64,000 nt of DNA from Flavobacteriales bacterium UBA7878 (GTDB lineage: Bacteria > Bacteroidota > Bacteroidia > Flavobacteriales > Schleiferiaceae), in NCBI GenBank assembly GCA_002501205.1, contig DLRW01000019.1, positions 1 through 64,000 on the forward strand. The letters run 5' to 3'. The notes under the pieces are model-generated. The model searched no databases and was not told the DNA's origin. It saw only the letters and a program-made list of their open reading frames with translations. Shown here piece after piece: positions 44,285 to 53,700 of the stretch. How positions within the stretch are numbered: position 1 is the first letter of the stretch; each line of letters begins with the position of its first letter. The position numbers and the translations under genes are program-made.

Positions 44285-45671
44285 GCTCTTGCTCTTGTTT
44301 CTCTTGAAGTTTCTTGTAGTTATCGCCAGATGATTTCAAAATGGTCTTCAGTTCGGCCTGAGCAATTACCGGGAAGGTACGTGCATATAAAAGGAACAGA
44401 ACGAAGAAGAAACCGATAGTACCGATAAAGATTCCGATGTCTACGAAAGTTGGAGAGAACATACTCCAGCTTGATGGTAAGTAATCGCGGTGTAGAGAAG
44501 TTACGATAATCACGAAACGCTCGAACCACATACCGATGTTCACCACAATCGAAATGAAGAAGGTAAACATTAAGCTGGTCCGTAATTTCTTGATCCACAT
44601 GAACTGTGGAGAGAATACGTTACAGGTCATCATACTCCAGTAAGCCCACCAGTAAGGACCGGTTGCACGGTTTAAGAAGGCATACTGTTCGTACTCCACT
44701 CCAGAATACCATGCGATGAAAAGCTCGGTGATGTAGGCAATACCTACAATCGAACCGGTCAACATAATTACGATGTTCATCATCTCGATATGCTGAATGG
44801 TAATGTACTGCTCCATCTTAAACACTTTACGCACGATGATCAAGAGCGTTTGTACCATGGCAAATCCTGAGAAGATCGCACCCGCAACAAAGTATGGAGG
44901 GAAAATAGTGGTGTGCCATCCGGGGATAACCGAAGTAGCAAAGTCCATAGATACAATGGTGTGTACCGATAGTACCAGTGGAGTTGCCAAACCGGCCAAT
45001 ACCAAGGATACTTCCTCGAAACGTTGCCAGTGTTTAGCCTTACCACCCCATCCAAAGCTGAGGATCTTATAGATATGCTTCTGTACTGGTTTCACTGCAC
45101 GGTCACGAATCATGGCAAAATCAGGAATAAGACCTACATACCAGAATACTACCGATACCGAGAAATAAGTAGAGATCGCAAATACGTCCCAAAGAAGTGG
45201 TGAGTTAAAGTTCACCCACAAGGAACCGAATTGGTTAGGAATTGGGAATACAAAATAGGCCAACCAGATACGACCCATGTGAATACCAGGGAATAATGCC
45301 GCCTGAATTACGGAGAAGATGGTCATCGCTTCCGCAGAACGGTTGATGGACATTCTCCACTTTTGACGGAATAACAACAGTACCGCGGAAATAAGTGTAC
45401 CGGCGTGACCGATACCTACCCACCATACGAAGTTGGTGATATCCCAGGCCCAACCTACTGTTTTGTTCAAACCCCAGGTACCGATACCTACACCAATGGT
45501 GTAGAGGATACATCCTACTCCCCAAAGGAAAGCGAGGAGGGCTAAACTAAATACCAGCCACCAGGATTTGGGCGCTGAAGACTCTACCGGACGAACTACA
45601 TCTACCGTAATATCGTGGTAGGACTTGTCGCCTTCAATAAGAGGTTTGCGTATTGGCGCTTCGTAATGCAT
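44271..45671 (-). CDS. actC: Alternative complex III subunit ActC (NrfD-like)
   Basis: 466 residues, about ten helices. NrfD-like quinol-binding membrane subunit that couples to the ActB iron-sulfur protein. Features: VAWDITNFVWWVGIGHAGTL-type sequence (here WAWDITNFVWWVGIGHAGTL), FPGIHMGRIWLAYFVFPIPN, IVSMDFATSVIPGWHTTIFPPYF and MWFERFVIIVTSLHRDYLPSSW, all typical of the family. The C-terminus is charged and cytoplasmic (QEKQEQEHGEH). It lies 13 bases after actB. Confidence 0.95.
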   Translation of the reverse strand: MHYEAPIRKPLIEGDKSYHDITVDVVRPVESSAPKSWWLVFSLALLAFLWGVGCILYTIGVGIGTWGLNKTVGWAWDITNFVWWVGIGHAGTLISAVLLLFRQKWRMSINRSAEAMTIFSVIQAALFPGIHMGRIWLAYFVFPIPNQFGSLWVNFNSPLLWDVFAISTYFSVSVVFWYVGLIPDFAMIRDRAVKPVQKHIYKILSFGWGGKAKHWQRFEEVSLVLAGLATPLVLSVHTIVSMDFATSVIPGWHTTIFPPYFVAGAIFSGFAMVQTLLIIVRKVFKMEQYITIQHIEMMNIVIMLTGSIVGIAYITELFIAWYSGVEYEQYAFLNRATGPYWWAYWSMMTCNVFSPQFMWIKKLRTSLMFTFFISIVVNIGMWFERFVIIVTSLHRDYLPSSWSMFSPTFVDIGIFIGTIGFFFVLFLLYARTFPVIAQAELKTILKSSGDNYKKLQEKQEQEHGEH

Positions 45672-45684
45672 GTTTTCCTCGAAA

Positions 45685-48600
45685 TTAAGCTGTTGTGTTA
45701 CGTACTTTAACTTGATAGAATACCGATGGCTGTGTTCCTACAGAACCCAAAAGGTGATACATCCGTTTGTCTTGTTTCAGGTTAAATACCTGAGACTTCT
45801 TATCGTTTACATCACCGAATACAATGGCTCCGGTATCACAGGCAGACTGACAGGCAGTTTGAACATCACCGTCTTTCAGTGCTACACCGCGTTTCTTAGC
45901 TTCCAGTTTACCCAACTGAGTACGTTGGATACACATAGAGCATTTCTCCATTACACCACGAGAACGCACGGTTACATCGGGGTTTAATACCATACGACCT
46001 AAGTCTTCATTCATGGCGTAGTTCTCTTTGAACATACCCATGGTATTGTCATGGTACTGGAACCAGTTAAAACGACGTACTTTATAAGGACAGTTGTTGG
46101 CACAGTAACGAGTACCAATACAACGGTTGTAAGTCATGTGATTTAAACCTTCTGCACTGTGAGTAGTAGCCGCTACCGGACATACTGTTTCACAAGGTGC
46201 GTGGTTACAGTGTTGACACATAACAGGCTGGAAGAATACTTCAGGACTTTCAGAAGGTTTTTCCATATCCGCATACATATCGGTGGCACCTTTACCTAAA
46301 AGACCAATTCCTTCGTAACCTAATTCATCTGCATTTTCCTTGGTAACATCAGAGCTATAGTAGCGGTCGATACGCAACCAGTGCATATCGCGGTGCTTAC
46401 GCATCTCATCTTTACCTACAACCGGAACGTTATTCTCAGAGTGGCAAGCAATAACACAAGCGCCACATCCATTACAAAGGTTTAAGTCGATAGACATATT
46501 CCACATGTGTCCGGTTTCATGATCGAAATCGTCCCACAGGTTTACATCGTCACCAACTAATGGTCCTTTGTAAGTATTAAAGATTGGAGGCTCATTCCAG
46601 CCATCATGACCGTTCTGAGCAGGCTCGTTCAAGAAGGTATTTAAGCTTACCTCTTTTACGATATCGCGACCCATCATAGTATGCGCTAACTGAATACAAG
46701 CGAACTTGTGCTCTGCGCCTTCTACCGGGCTAATTTTAACTTCTGCACTGTGGTCCATGCCCATCAATTGGAAGGCATTAACCCCAACTTTATCGGCAAC
46801 CTCACCTGCGCCATCACGGCCAAAGCCCACGGCTAAACAAGCAGTACCAATAGTTTGACCAGGCTGAATAAATACCGGAACATTCTCCAGGGTTTTAGAC
46901 CCCACTTGAAGGTTTACCACCGAACCATTTAAGGCCCCATTAGATTCATTCCAGTTCTTTAAGCCCAATTCTGCCGCATCAGCAGCAGCTACACTTAAAT
47001 AGTTATCCCAGGAAACTCGGCTAATTGGATCAGGGAATTCTAACAACCAAGGGTTATTAGCGATGGTTCCCACACCCATACCGGTTAACTGGCTAAAGTT
47101 TAATTCCATGGAAGGAGCCTTCTTAGCAGTAGCTAAGGCATCGGATGCAGAAACTGCAACATCAATGCTAATTCCACCTTCTTCCATTTCAGTGTCGGCA
47201 GCCATTTCTTCGGCTACCGCAGATGACTTCACAAATACACCATCATGTAAAACCTTGGTCCAATCGGTAGATCCTAAGATACCTGCATTCCAATTTGATT
47301 TGATAAAATCCAAGTAAGAACCACCCATTCCAGACCAGCTCATGAGGCAATCCTCAAACTGGCGAGTACTGAATAAGGTTTTGATGGTAGGCTGTTGCAA
47401 GCTGTAGTGCATATCCGCAGGACTGAAATCTCCCCAGCTTTCGAGGTAGTGATTTTCAGCGGCTACAAAAGCAGAAAGCTTAGCGGTTTCATCCGACTTC
47501 ATGCTTACGGCTACCGTAGTTGGCACCTTGGCATAACCAGCTTTGAAATCAGCATTTCCAGATAAAACATAAGCAGGGTTTAAGTTGTGGGTAATTACCG
47601 CACCTACATTACCTGCTTTCATATCGGTGATTAAAGCCTGGATAGCTTTATCATCACCTTGACGGAGGTAAGAACGATTCTTGTGAGAAACAGTTACCTC
47701 AGTATTTCCTAACATTTGGTTGATGGCAATACACAAGTGCTCATTGGCCTTGCTGTTACCACCACATACTACCAATCCGTTTTTACCGGCCGCCAATAAC
47801 TCTTGAGCGGCGGCTTTCACTTCAGACTTCAATACTGAAGAACCTGAAACCGTAGCCAAACCTTTGGCAGAAGCGATCTCATTGTAAAGACCTACTAATA
47901 CGGCACCGTATTCGGCAGCTTTTACTTTATGACGCTTATCGGCATTGGAACCAGTTAAAGAAAGACCGGCTTCGAATTGGAAGTGACGAGACATACCCTC
48001 ACCAGGTACGCGGTTCTTAGCATAATCGCCCGCTACGGACTGACCAACCCAGTTGCCCAGGAAGTCGGCACCTACCGATACAATCGCCTTAGCATTGGCG
48101 AAATTATAAAGGCCTAAGGCACGCTTTCCGGTTACTTCTTTCCAGGCATCCAATTTATTGGAGTAGCTCATTGGATCGAAGCTTACATGACGGAAATTGC
48201 TGTAGCTCTCACCAAATTTCTTGATCAGGGCCTTTTGAGAAGGACTAATCACAGAAGAAGTTAATACCACCACTTGCTTACCAGCAGCTTCAGCCGCTAA
48301 TAAACCTTTCTTCACACCGGCATCCAGGCTAGCCCAATCTGAGCTTTCTCCTTTTACCATTGGATTCTGAAGACGAGTAGCATCATATAAGTTCAACACC
48401 GAAGCATGAACACGGGTATTAGCCCCGCCATTCATTTTAGCCTCGCGGTTGTTCTCTACTTTAATAGGGCGACCTTCACGGGTTTTGATTAATACCGAGG
48501 CATAATCGTGACCGTCGTAATAGCTGGTCGCATAGTAGTTCGCAATCCCTGGAATAATTTCTTCGGGAGCCACTACATAAGGTAATGATTCGTAAACGGG

Positions 48601-48816
48601 AGATTCACAAGCGGCCAGAGTAGCGGCAGCGGTGGTGAAGCCCATATATTTAAGGAAATCACGACGAGAAGTATGGGTACTCTCCAGATTATCCTGATTT
48701 CCTAAAAACTCTTCTGCTGGAATATTTGAAGGGAATTCTTGCTCGGACAAGCTTTGCACTAATTCCGGATTCTCAAGTTCTGAAATCCCTCTCCAGTATT
48801 TCTTGTTTTCAGCCAT
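45685..48816 (-). CDS. actB: Alternative complex III iron-sulfur subunit ActB
   Basis: About 1043 residues from the ATG at 48814-48816, which fits MAENKKYWRGISELEN; an upstream ATG at 48858 lies inside actA. An N-terminal Tat-like signal (TSRRDFLKYMGF, then AAATLAAC with a lipobox-like Cys) is followed by a molybdopterin oxidoreductase-like domain without a visible cofactor site. A C-terminal ferredoxin-like region has four cysteine motifs: CNGCGACVIACHSENN, CQHCNHAPCETVCPVA, CIGTRYCANNCPYKVRRFNW, and CSMC with CQSACDTGAI. These bind four Fe-S clusters in the known complexes. It moves electrons from the quinol sites toward ActA. Confidence 0.95.
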   Translation of the reverse strand: MAENKKYWRGISELENPELVQSLSEQEFPSNIPAEEFLGNQDNLESTHTSRRDFLKYMGFTTAAATLAACESPVYESLPYVVAPEEIIPGIANYYATSYYDGHDYASVLIKTREGRPIKVENNREAKMNGGANTRVHASVLNLYDATRLQNPMVKGESSDWASLDAGVKKGLLAAEAAGKQVVVLTSSVISPSQKALIKKFGESYSNFRHVSFDPMSYSNKLDAWKEVTGKRALGLYNFANAKAIVSVGADFLGNWVGQSVAGDYAKNRVPGEGMSRHFQFEAGLSLTGSNADKRHKVKAAEYGAVLVGLYNEIASAKGLATVSGSSVLKSEVKAAAQELLAAGKNGLVVCGGNSKANEHLCIAINQMLGNTEVTVSHKNRSYLRQGDDKAIQALITDMKAGNVGAVITHNLNPAYVLSGNADFKAGYAKVPTTVAVSMKSDETAKLSAFVAAENHYLESWGDFSPADMHYSLQQPTIKTLFSTRQFEDCLMSWSGMGGSYLDFIKSNWNAGILGSTDWTKVLHDGVFVKSSAVAEEMAADTEMEEGGISIDVAVSASDALATAKKAPSMELNFSQLTGMGVGTIANNPWLLEFPDPISRVSWDNYLSVAAADAAELGLKNWNESNGALNGSVVNLQVGSKTLENVPVFIQPGQTIGTACLAVGFGRDGAGEVADKVGVNAFQLMGMDHSAEVKISPVEGAEHKFACIQLAHTMMGRDIVKEVSLNTFLNEPAQNGHDGWNEPPIFNTYKGPLVGDDVNLWDDFDHETGHMWNMSIDLNLCNGCGACVIACHSENNVPVVGKDEMRKHRDMHWLRIDRYYSSDVTKENADELGYEGIGLLGKGATDMYADMEKPSESPEVFFQPVMCQHCNHAPCETVCPVAATTHSAEGLNHMTYNRCIGTRYCANNCPYKVRRFNWFQYHDNTMGMFKENYAMNEDLGRMVLNPDVTVRSRGVMEKCSMCIQRTQLGKLEAKKRGVALKDGDVQTACQSACDTGAIVFGDVNDKKSQVFNLKQDKRMYHLLGSVGTQPSVFYQVKVRNTTA

Positions 48817-48838
48817 TCTTGTTTGGAGATTTAGCTTT

Positions 48839-50077
48839 TTAATAATGACATTTTCCACATTCCAATCCGCCGATCATCTCTACAGTGACTTTGGCGTCTG
48901 CTCCATACTTCTCTTTGAGCTTGGCATGCATTTCTTCGTAGTAGTCGTTAGACTCAACCTGTACTTTGGTTTCGCGGTGACAATTAATACACCATCCCAT
49001 GGTAAGGTCCGAGTACTGATATACTTCTTCCATTTCTTCTACAGGGCCGTGGCAAGTCTGACATTTAATCTGACCGGCAGTTACGTGCTGAGAGTGGTTG
49101 AAGTAAGCCAAGTCAGGTAATTTGTGGATACGCACCCACTTGATCGGCTTTTGCTCGTAATCTTCGATATAAGCACCTTTTTCAGCATCCCAACCTACGG
49201 CGTCGTAGATTTTAGAGATTTCTTCAGTACCGTATTTAGGTCCTTCGCTCACATACATGTGACAGTTCATACAAACATTCGCAGAAGGAATATTGGAGTG
49301 CTTAGACTTGCGCGCTCCGCTGTGGCAATAATTACAGTCGATTTCGTTTTGACCTGCGTGCAATTCGTGTGAGAATTTAATAGGCTGAGAAGGCTGGTAA
49401 CCAGCATCTACGTTTACAGCCATTAAGTTCACATACAATTGTTGGAAGAATACCACCGCGATAAATATGGTTAAAACGGTAACCACGCGAGGATTCTTTA
49501 AGGCAGTACGGGTAAATACATTGGCATCCTCCATCATGGTAGTGGTAGGCTGACCTTTCACCAATTTCAAGGTATTCTTAACGCGCGCTAAGAGTACTAC
49601 CATAAAGAGGAGCAATACGCCTAAAATGTAGAGGTAAACAGTATTGTCAGCTTCAGCTTCTACCGGAGCGGTTTCTGTACCTGGCACCACTTCTGCTGGT
49701 TTATTACCTTCGATGGTATAAGCCAATACATCCTTAATGTCCTGATCCGATAGTTGAGGGAAAGCCGGCATTGCTAAACCATTGAATTCCTCAAAAATGG
49801 CATTGGCATCTGCATCACCGCTGGCACGTAAAGCTGCGTTATCCTTGATCCAGGACACTAACCACTCAGTGCTCCGACGCTGGGTAACATCACCCAGAGC
49901 TGGACCTACCACCTTCTTGTCTAGCTTGTGACAGGCGGCACATTGAGAATTAAAGATCGATTTACCATTCGCAGCATCGCCCTCGATATCTTGAGCCAAG
50001 GCTCGACCGGGTGCGGCTAAGATCATGAGCACCAGTAGGGATCGCGAAAAGAGCCTGAGAGTACTTCTTTTATTCAT
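48839..50077 (-). CDS. actA: Alternative complex III multiheme cytochrome ActA with fused monoheme domain
   Basis: 412 residues. A signal peptide (1-28) and then a cytochrome c domain with CAACH at about 46-50 and a Met-rich tail (LAMPAFPQLSD). A membrane helix (about 148-166) and a second (about 200-218) follow. The C-terminal half holds five heme motifs: CNYCH, CMNCH, CQTCH, CINCH and the final CGKCH. That gives six heme sites. The five C-terminal hemes are the known pentaheme core of ActA. First gene of the act-cox operon; a TAnnTTTG element lies about 40 bases upstream. Confidence 0.94.
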   Translation of the reverse strand: MNKRSTLRLFSRSLLVLMILAAPGRALAQDIEGDAANGKSIFNSQCAACHKLDKKVVGPALGDVTQRRSTEWLVSWIKDNAALRASGDADANAIFEEFNGLAMPAFPQLSDQDIKDVLAYTIEGNKPAEVVPGTETAPVEAEADNTVYLYILGVLLLFMVVLLARVKNTLKLVKGQPTTTMMEDANVFTRTALKNPRVVTVLTIFIAVVFFQQLYVNLMAVNVDAGYQPSQPIKFSHELHAGQNEIDCNYCHSGARKSKHSNIPSANVCMNCHMYVSEGPKYGTEEISKIYDAVGWDAEKGAYIEDYEQKPIKWVRIHKLPDLAYFNHSQHVTAGQIKCQTCHGPVEEMEEVYQYSDLTMGWCINCHRETKVQVESNDYYEEMHAKLKEKYGADAKVTVEMIGGLECGKCHY

Positions 50078-50114
50078 AAAGAACCTATAATGGATAGATG
50101 TCTAGTTTGGTGCG

Positions 50115-50122
50115 CAAATTTA
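50115..50122 (-). promoter_or_regulatory. Candidate -7 promoter element of the act-cox operon
   Basis: The minus strand reads TAAATTTG, an exact TAnnTTTG match, giving a leader of about 30 bases before actA. The -33 side has only TTA at 17 bases. Confidence 0.45.
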
Positions 50123-50224
50123 AAGTTTAAAGCCGTTTCTAAGAGAGGTGACTTAAAGCACTTCTAATTTAAAATAGGTCTAAATAACCTAAAAATACCT
50201 CATTCCGAAGCAGACTAAAAAGTT

Positions 50225-50232
50225 TAACTTTG
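50225..50232 (+). promoter_or_regulatory. Candidate -7 promoter element for the SPOR-domain gene
   Basis: TAACTTTG matches TAnnTTTG and lies 18 bases before the ATG at 50251. The -33 region shows only TTC at 19 bases, so support rests on the -7 element and location. Confidence 0.4.
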
Positions 50233-50250
50233 CCGCAAACAATGTACTAA

Positions 50251-50664
50251 ATGTTAAGATTTCTCGCCTTAAGCCTTGTACTTTCTTGCGCGCTGACCAT
50301 GAAGGCCCAGAGCAATGAAAACCTACCCACAGCCCAACCAAAAGTGCGAGTAGAGATGTCCGAATCCGTGCATAATCTGCTCTACCTCTATAAAGCCAAA
50401 GCCAAAAAATACCCTCAAATAGCGGGATTTCGCATTCAAATTTTTAATGGTCGAAAAAACGACTGCCTCGAACGAAGAGGCCTATTTCTGCGGGATTACC
50501 CCCAAATGCAAGCCTACTTACTTTATGAAGTTCCTGAATATAAAACTCAGGTTGGAAATTTTAGATCCCGCTTAGAAGCCGAGGCATTTCTGCAATCCAT
50601 TATCGAAGCATTTCCCGGTAGTTTCGTGGTTGCCACACAGATAGACTATCCGAAGATCGACTAA
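50251..50664 (+). CDS. Exported SPOR-domain protein
   Basis: 137 residues with a signal peptide (1-19, ending TMKAQ). Residues about 55-137 match a SPOR domain: IAGFRIQIFNGRKNDCLERRG, then LYEVPEYKTQVGNFRSRLEAEAFLQSI and FPGSFVVATQID. SPOR domains bind glycan strands lacking stem peptides, mostly at division sites. The protein has no other domain or membrane helix and would be periplasmic. It stands alone between the divergent act operon and a double terminator. Confidence 0.87.
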   Translation: MLRFLALSLVLSCALTMKAQSNENLPTAQPKVRVEMSESVHNLLYLYKAKAKKYPQIAGFRIQIFNGRKNDCLERRGLFLRDYPQMQAYLLYEVPEYKTQVGNFRSRLEAEAFLQSIIEAFPGSFVVATQIDYPKID

Positions 50665-50682
50665 ACAACTCTTGAAACATCA

Positions 50683-50707
50683 AAAGCCCGCAAATAGCGG
50701 GCTTTTT
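50683..50707 (+). terminator. Intrinsic terminator of the SPOR-domain gene
   Basis: Stem AAGCCCGC and GCGGGCTT around a short loop (AAATA), ending in five T. It is 18 bases after the stop on the plus strand. Confidence 0.88.
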
Positions 50708-50713
50708 ATCCAT

Positions 50714-50743
50714 AAAAAAACCCGGGCTTACAACCCGGGTTTC
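50714..50743 (-). terminator. Intrinsic terminator of the giant surface protein gene
   Basis: Arms AAACCCGGG and CCCGGGTTT around a short loop; on the minus strand the stem is followed by seven T. It lies 19 bases after the stop of the 1580-residue protein gene. Confidence 0.85.
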
Positions 50744-50761
50744 TTTTTACCCCCATTGGAA

Positions 50762-53700
50762 TTAGTTCTTAATGATGCGGCTGATTTGTTTTTCTTCGGC
50801 ACCTACTACCTCCAAAAGATATACTCCGGTTGCGTAGTTGCTCAGATCAAATCGTAACTCGGTAATACCGGCTACCACAAAATCATCACGAATTTCAATT
50901 ACCCTTCCTTGAAGATCGGTAATCACAAAGCGTAAGTCTTGCTCCTTGGCGCTTTCAATTTGTACCTGGAATAAACCATCATTCGGGTTAGGATATACTG
51001 AGAAGTCGAATGCTGAAGGCGCATCGATATGCTTGGCAGATCCGTTGCATGCACCCAGGGTACAAGAATGGTTTCCATTATTATGGTTTGATAAGTGGCT
51101 GGCCACTGCACTGGAATCAATACAGATGGTATTGCCATGATGACAAACGTAAACCTTGGTCAACTGACCACCATTGCCATTGCCATTATTAGCACGCCCC
51201 TTGCCATTGCTATTGCCTGCAGCACAGCGTGCATCAACCACATCCACTACCAGGCTGGTGCTTACACTACAGCCATTAACATCCGTTACGGTAACCGTAT
51301 AAGTAGTGGTTGCTGTAGGGCTAACCCAAGTAGCCGCAGTATTTGCGCCATTTGACCAGGAATAAGCATAAGGTCCATGACCACCTGTAGCGCTTGCACT
51401 CAGATTAATACTTTGAGGTCCATAACCCAGGTATAATGTAGTACCTGTTACGCCATTACCAGAAAGGTATCCGCTGCTGGAAGCCGAAGCGGCAACCGGA
51501 GCAGGCTCTGTTAAAGTAATAGAAGCACTAGCCGTTTGACCATTAGCATCGGTAACAGTTACATTATAGGTACCTGCCGTAAGTGCGTTCAAATCTTCAG
51601 CACTGGAACCATTGCTCCATGCATAAGTATAAGGCTCACATCCGCCATTAGCACTTAAATCGACACTACCATCTGCAGCACCATTACAGCTAATATTATC
51701 ACCACCGATGAATACCGGAGAACTCAGAGAAACGGTTACCGGAGTTGGATTCACACTAACCGTAAAGCTGGCGCTCACACTATTTCCGGCAGCATCAGTT
51801 GCAGTATAAGTAACGGTAGTAGCACCTACATTGAAATTATCACCAGGATTATGGCTGCTGCTTAAGCTAACTGAGCAATTATCACTAGCACTGGGTGCTG
51901 TCCAACTTACGGATGGGCTACAATCATTAGGCTGAGGCACAATAGTGATATCGGCAGGCATGCCGCTAATCACTGGGTTAATAGCATCACGCACCTCTAC
52001 GGTAGCAGAAGCAATAGCGCTATTTCCATTTACATCTGTTACCGTCAATTGCACGGTATTCACGCCCAAATCAGCGCAAGCGAATTGATCCTTATCCAGG
52101 CTATAGCTGGCCACACCACAAGCATCAGTGCTACCATTATCAATATCACCAGTACTGATGGAAGCATTTCCACTAGCATCGAGGTAAACAATGGCATTTT
52201 GAGTGCTAACAGCTGGAGCAATGGCATCCGAAATTGTTACAGTCGCAGTACCGGTAGCAACATTTCCACTGGCATCGCTTACACTTAAAGTAACTGTTTG
52301 CACACCAACATCAGCACAGCTAAAGCTGGATGGACTTACAGACATGGAGCTAATTCCACACACATCGCTACTACCATTATCAATGTCAGCTGCACTAATA
52401 CTTGCTACACCATTGGCATCCAAAGCCACCGCAATGTTTTGAGTTACTACGTTTGGAGCCAAATTATCAACTACCGTAACTACAGCAGAGGCACTGGCCG
52501 TGTTTCCTGAGGCATCAAGACCCATAAGAACCACAGTATTAGCTCCAAGGTCAGAACAATCAAAGTTCACCTGACTAGCGGTTAATGAGGCTAATTGGCA
52601 ATTATCATAGGATCCGCCATCTACTAAATAGGTGCCCGGAATAATTCGCTCCAACATTAAGTCGGCCACAAAACATCCACTAGCATCATTAGCACCTAAT
52701 TGCTCTAAGGTAACCTTTGCGGTTTCTGAAGCATTAACTGTAAAGCTGATGCTTTCGTTTTTCAAACTATTTGTGGAAGTGAACACCTGGCTATAGGCGG
52801 TACCAATTGTTAATTTAAACTGGTCTGAGCTTTCACCTGATCCGGCATTATTCAGGTGCAAGAAGTTAATCACATAGTCGCCTGGAACTAAACTTACAGA
52901 TCCATTGGACTCGATCTTGGCATTGGTATTCCCAGCTAGATCGATAGTGCGACCACTGGCACTGGAGCTTATGAAATTATCCACATCCACATTACCATGT
53001 AAGACGGTCCAGTCGGTCATACTCGAAAGGTTATAACCGGTAGGCTCATTGCTTAAGCTACCATCAAATACCGGAGTGCTTGTCGCGGGTCCCTGAATTG
53101 TAGCAGTACCATTGGCATCTAATACCAAGTTAACATTCTGAGCAAGGATGGTTGGAGCCGTATTATCCGGATTATCGACAATCACCACGGATAGAGTTTC
53201 GGTACACCCATTACCATCGGTAACTACCACGGTATAGGTTCCGGAAGCCAAGCCATTTAAATCTTCAGCGCTAGCGGTAAAGCCGTTGGGGCCAGTCCAG
53301 TTAAAGCTCTCACCATTATTAGTGTTAGCTGTAGTTAGATCAATAGCCGCATCGTTACCACCAGGGCAAGAAACATTGCTATGTGTCTCTGAAAGTTGAA
53401 TATTACAAGGAATAACATCTATGGTCGCAGAATCTGTATTACCACATCCATTAGCATCCGTGTAGGTATAATAGATGGTTTGCAAACCGATACTGGTTGC
53501 ACCGGGATCAAAACTACCATTGCTTACACCAGCACCGCTGTAAACCCCACCTGCAGGACTACCACCGCTCAGGCTAATGGGACTGGCATAGAAAGAAATG
53601 GGATTGAAGTTAGCGAGGCTAACACTGGGTAAAGGATTAACGCTTACGGTTACAGTATCGGTTGCAATGCAGCCTTCTGCAGTAGTATACTGAGCCACAT

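Noticed and set aside
51985..53160. Spaced repeats that might be taken for a CRISPR array
   Set aside because: The units are about 240 bases long, in frame, and code for protein repeats; no short identical repeats with unique spacers.
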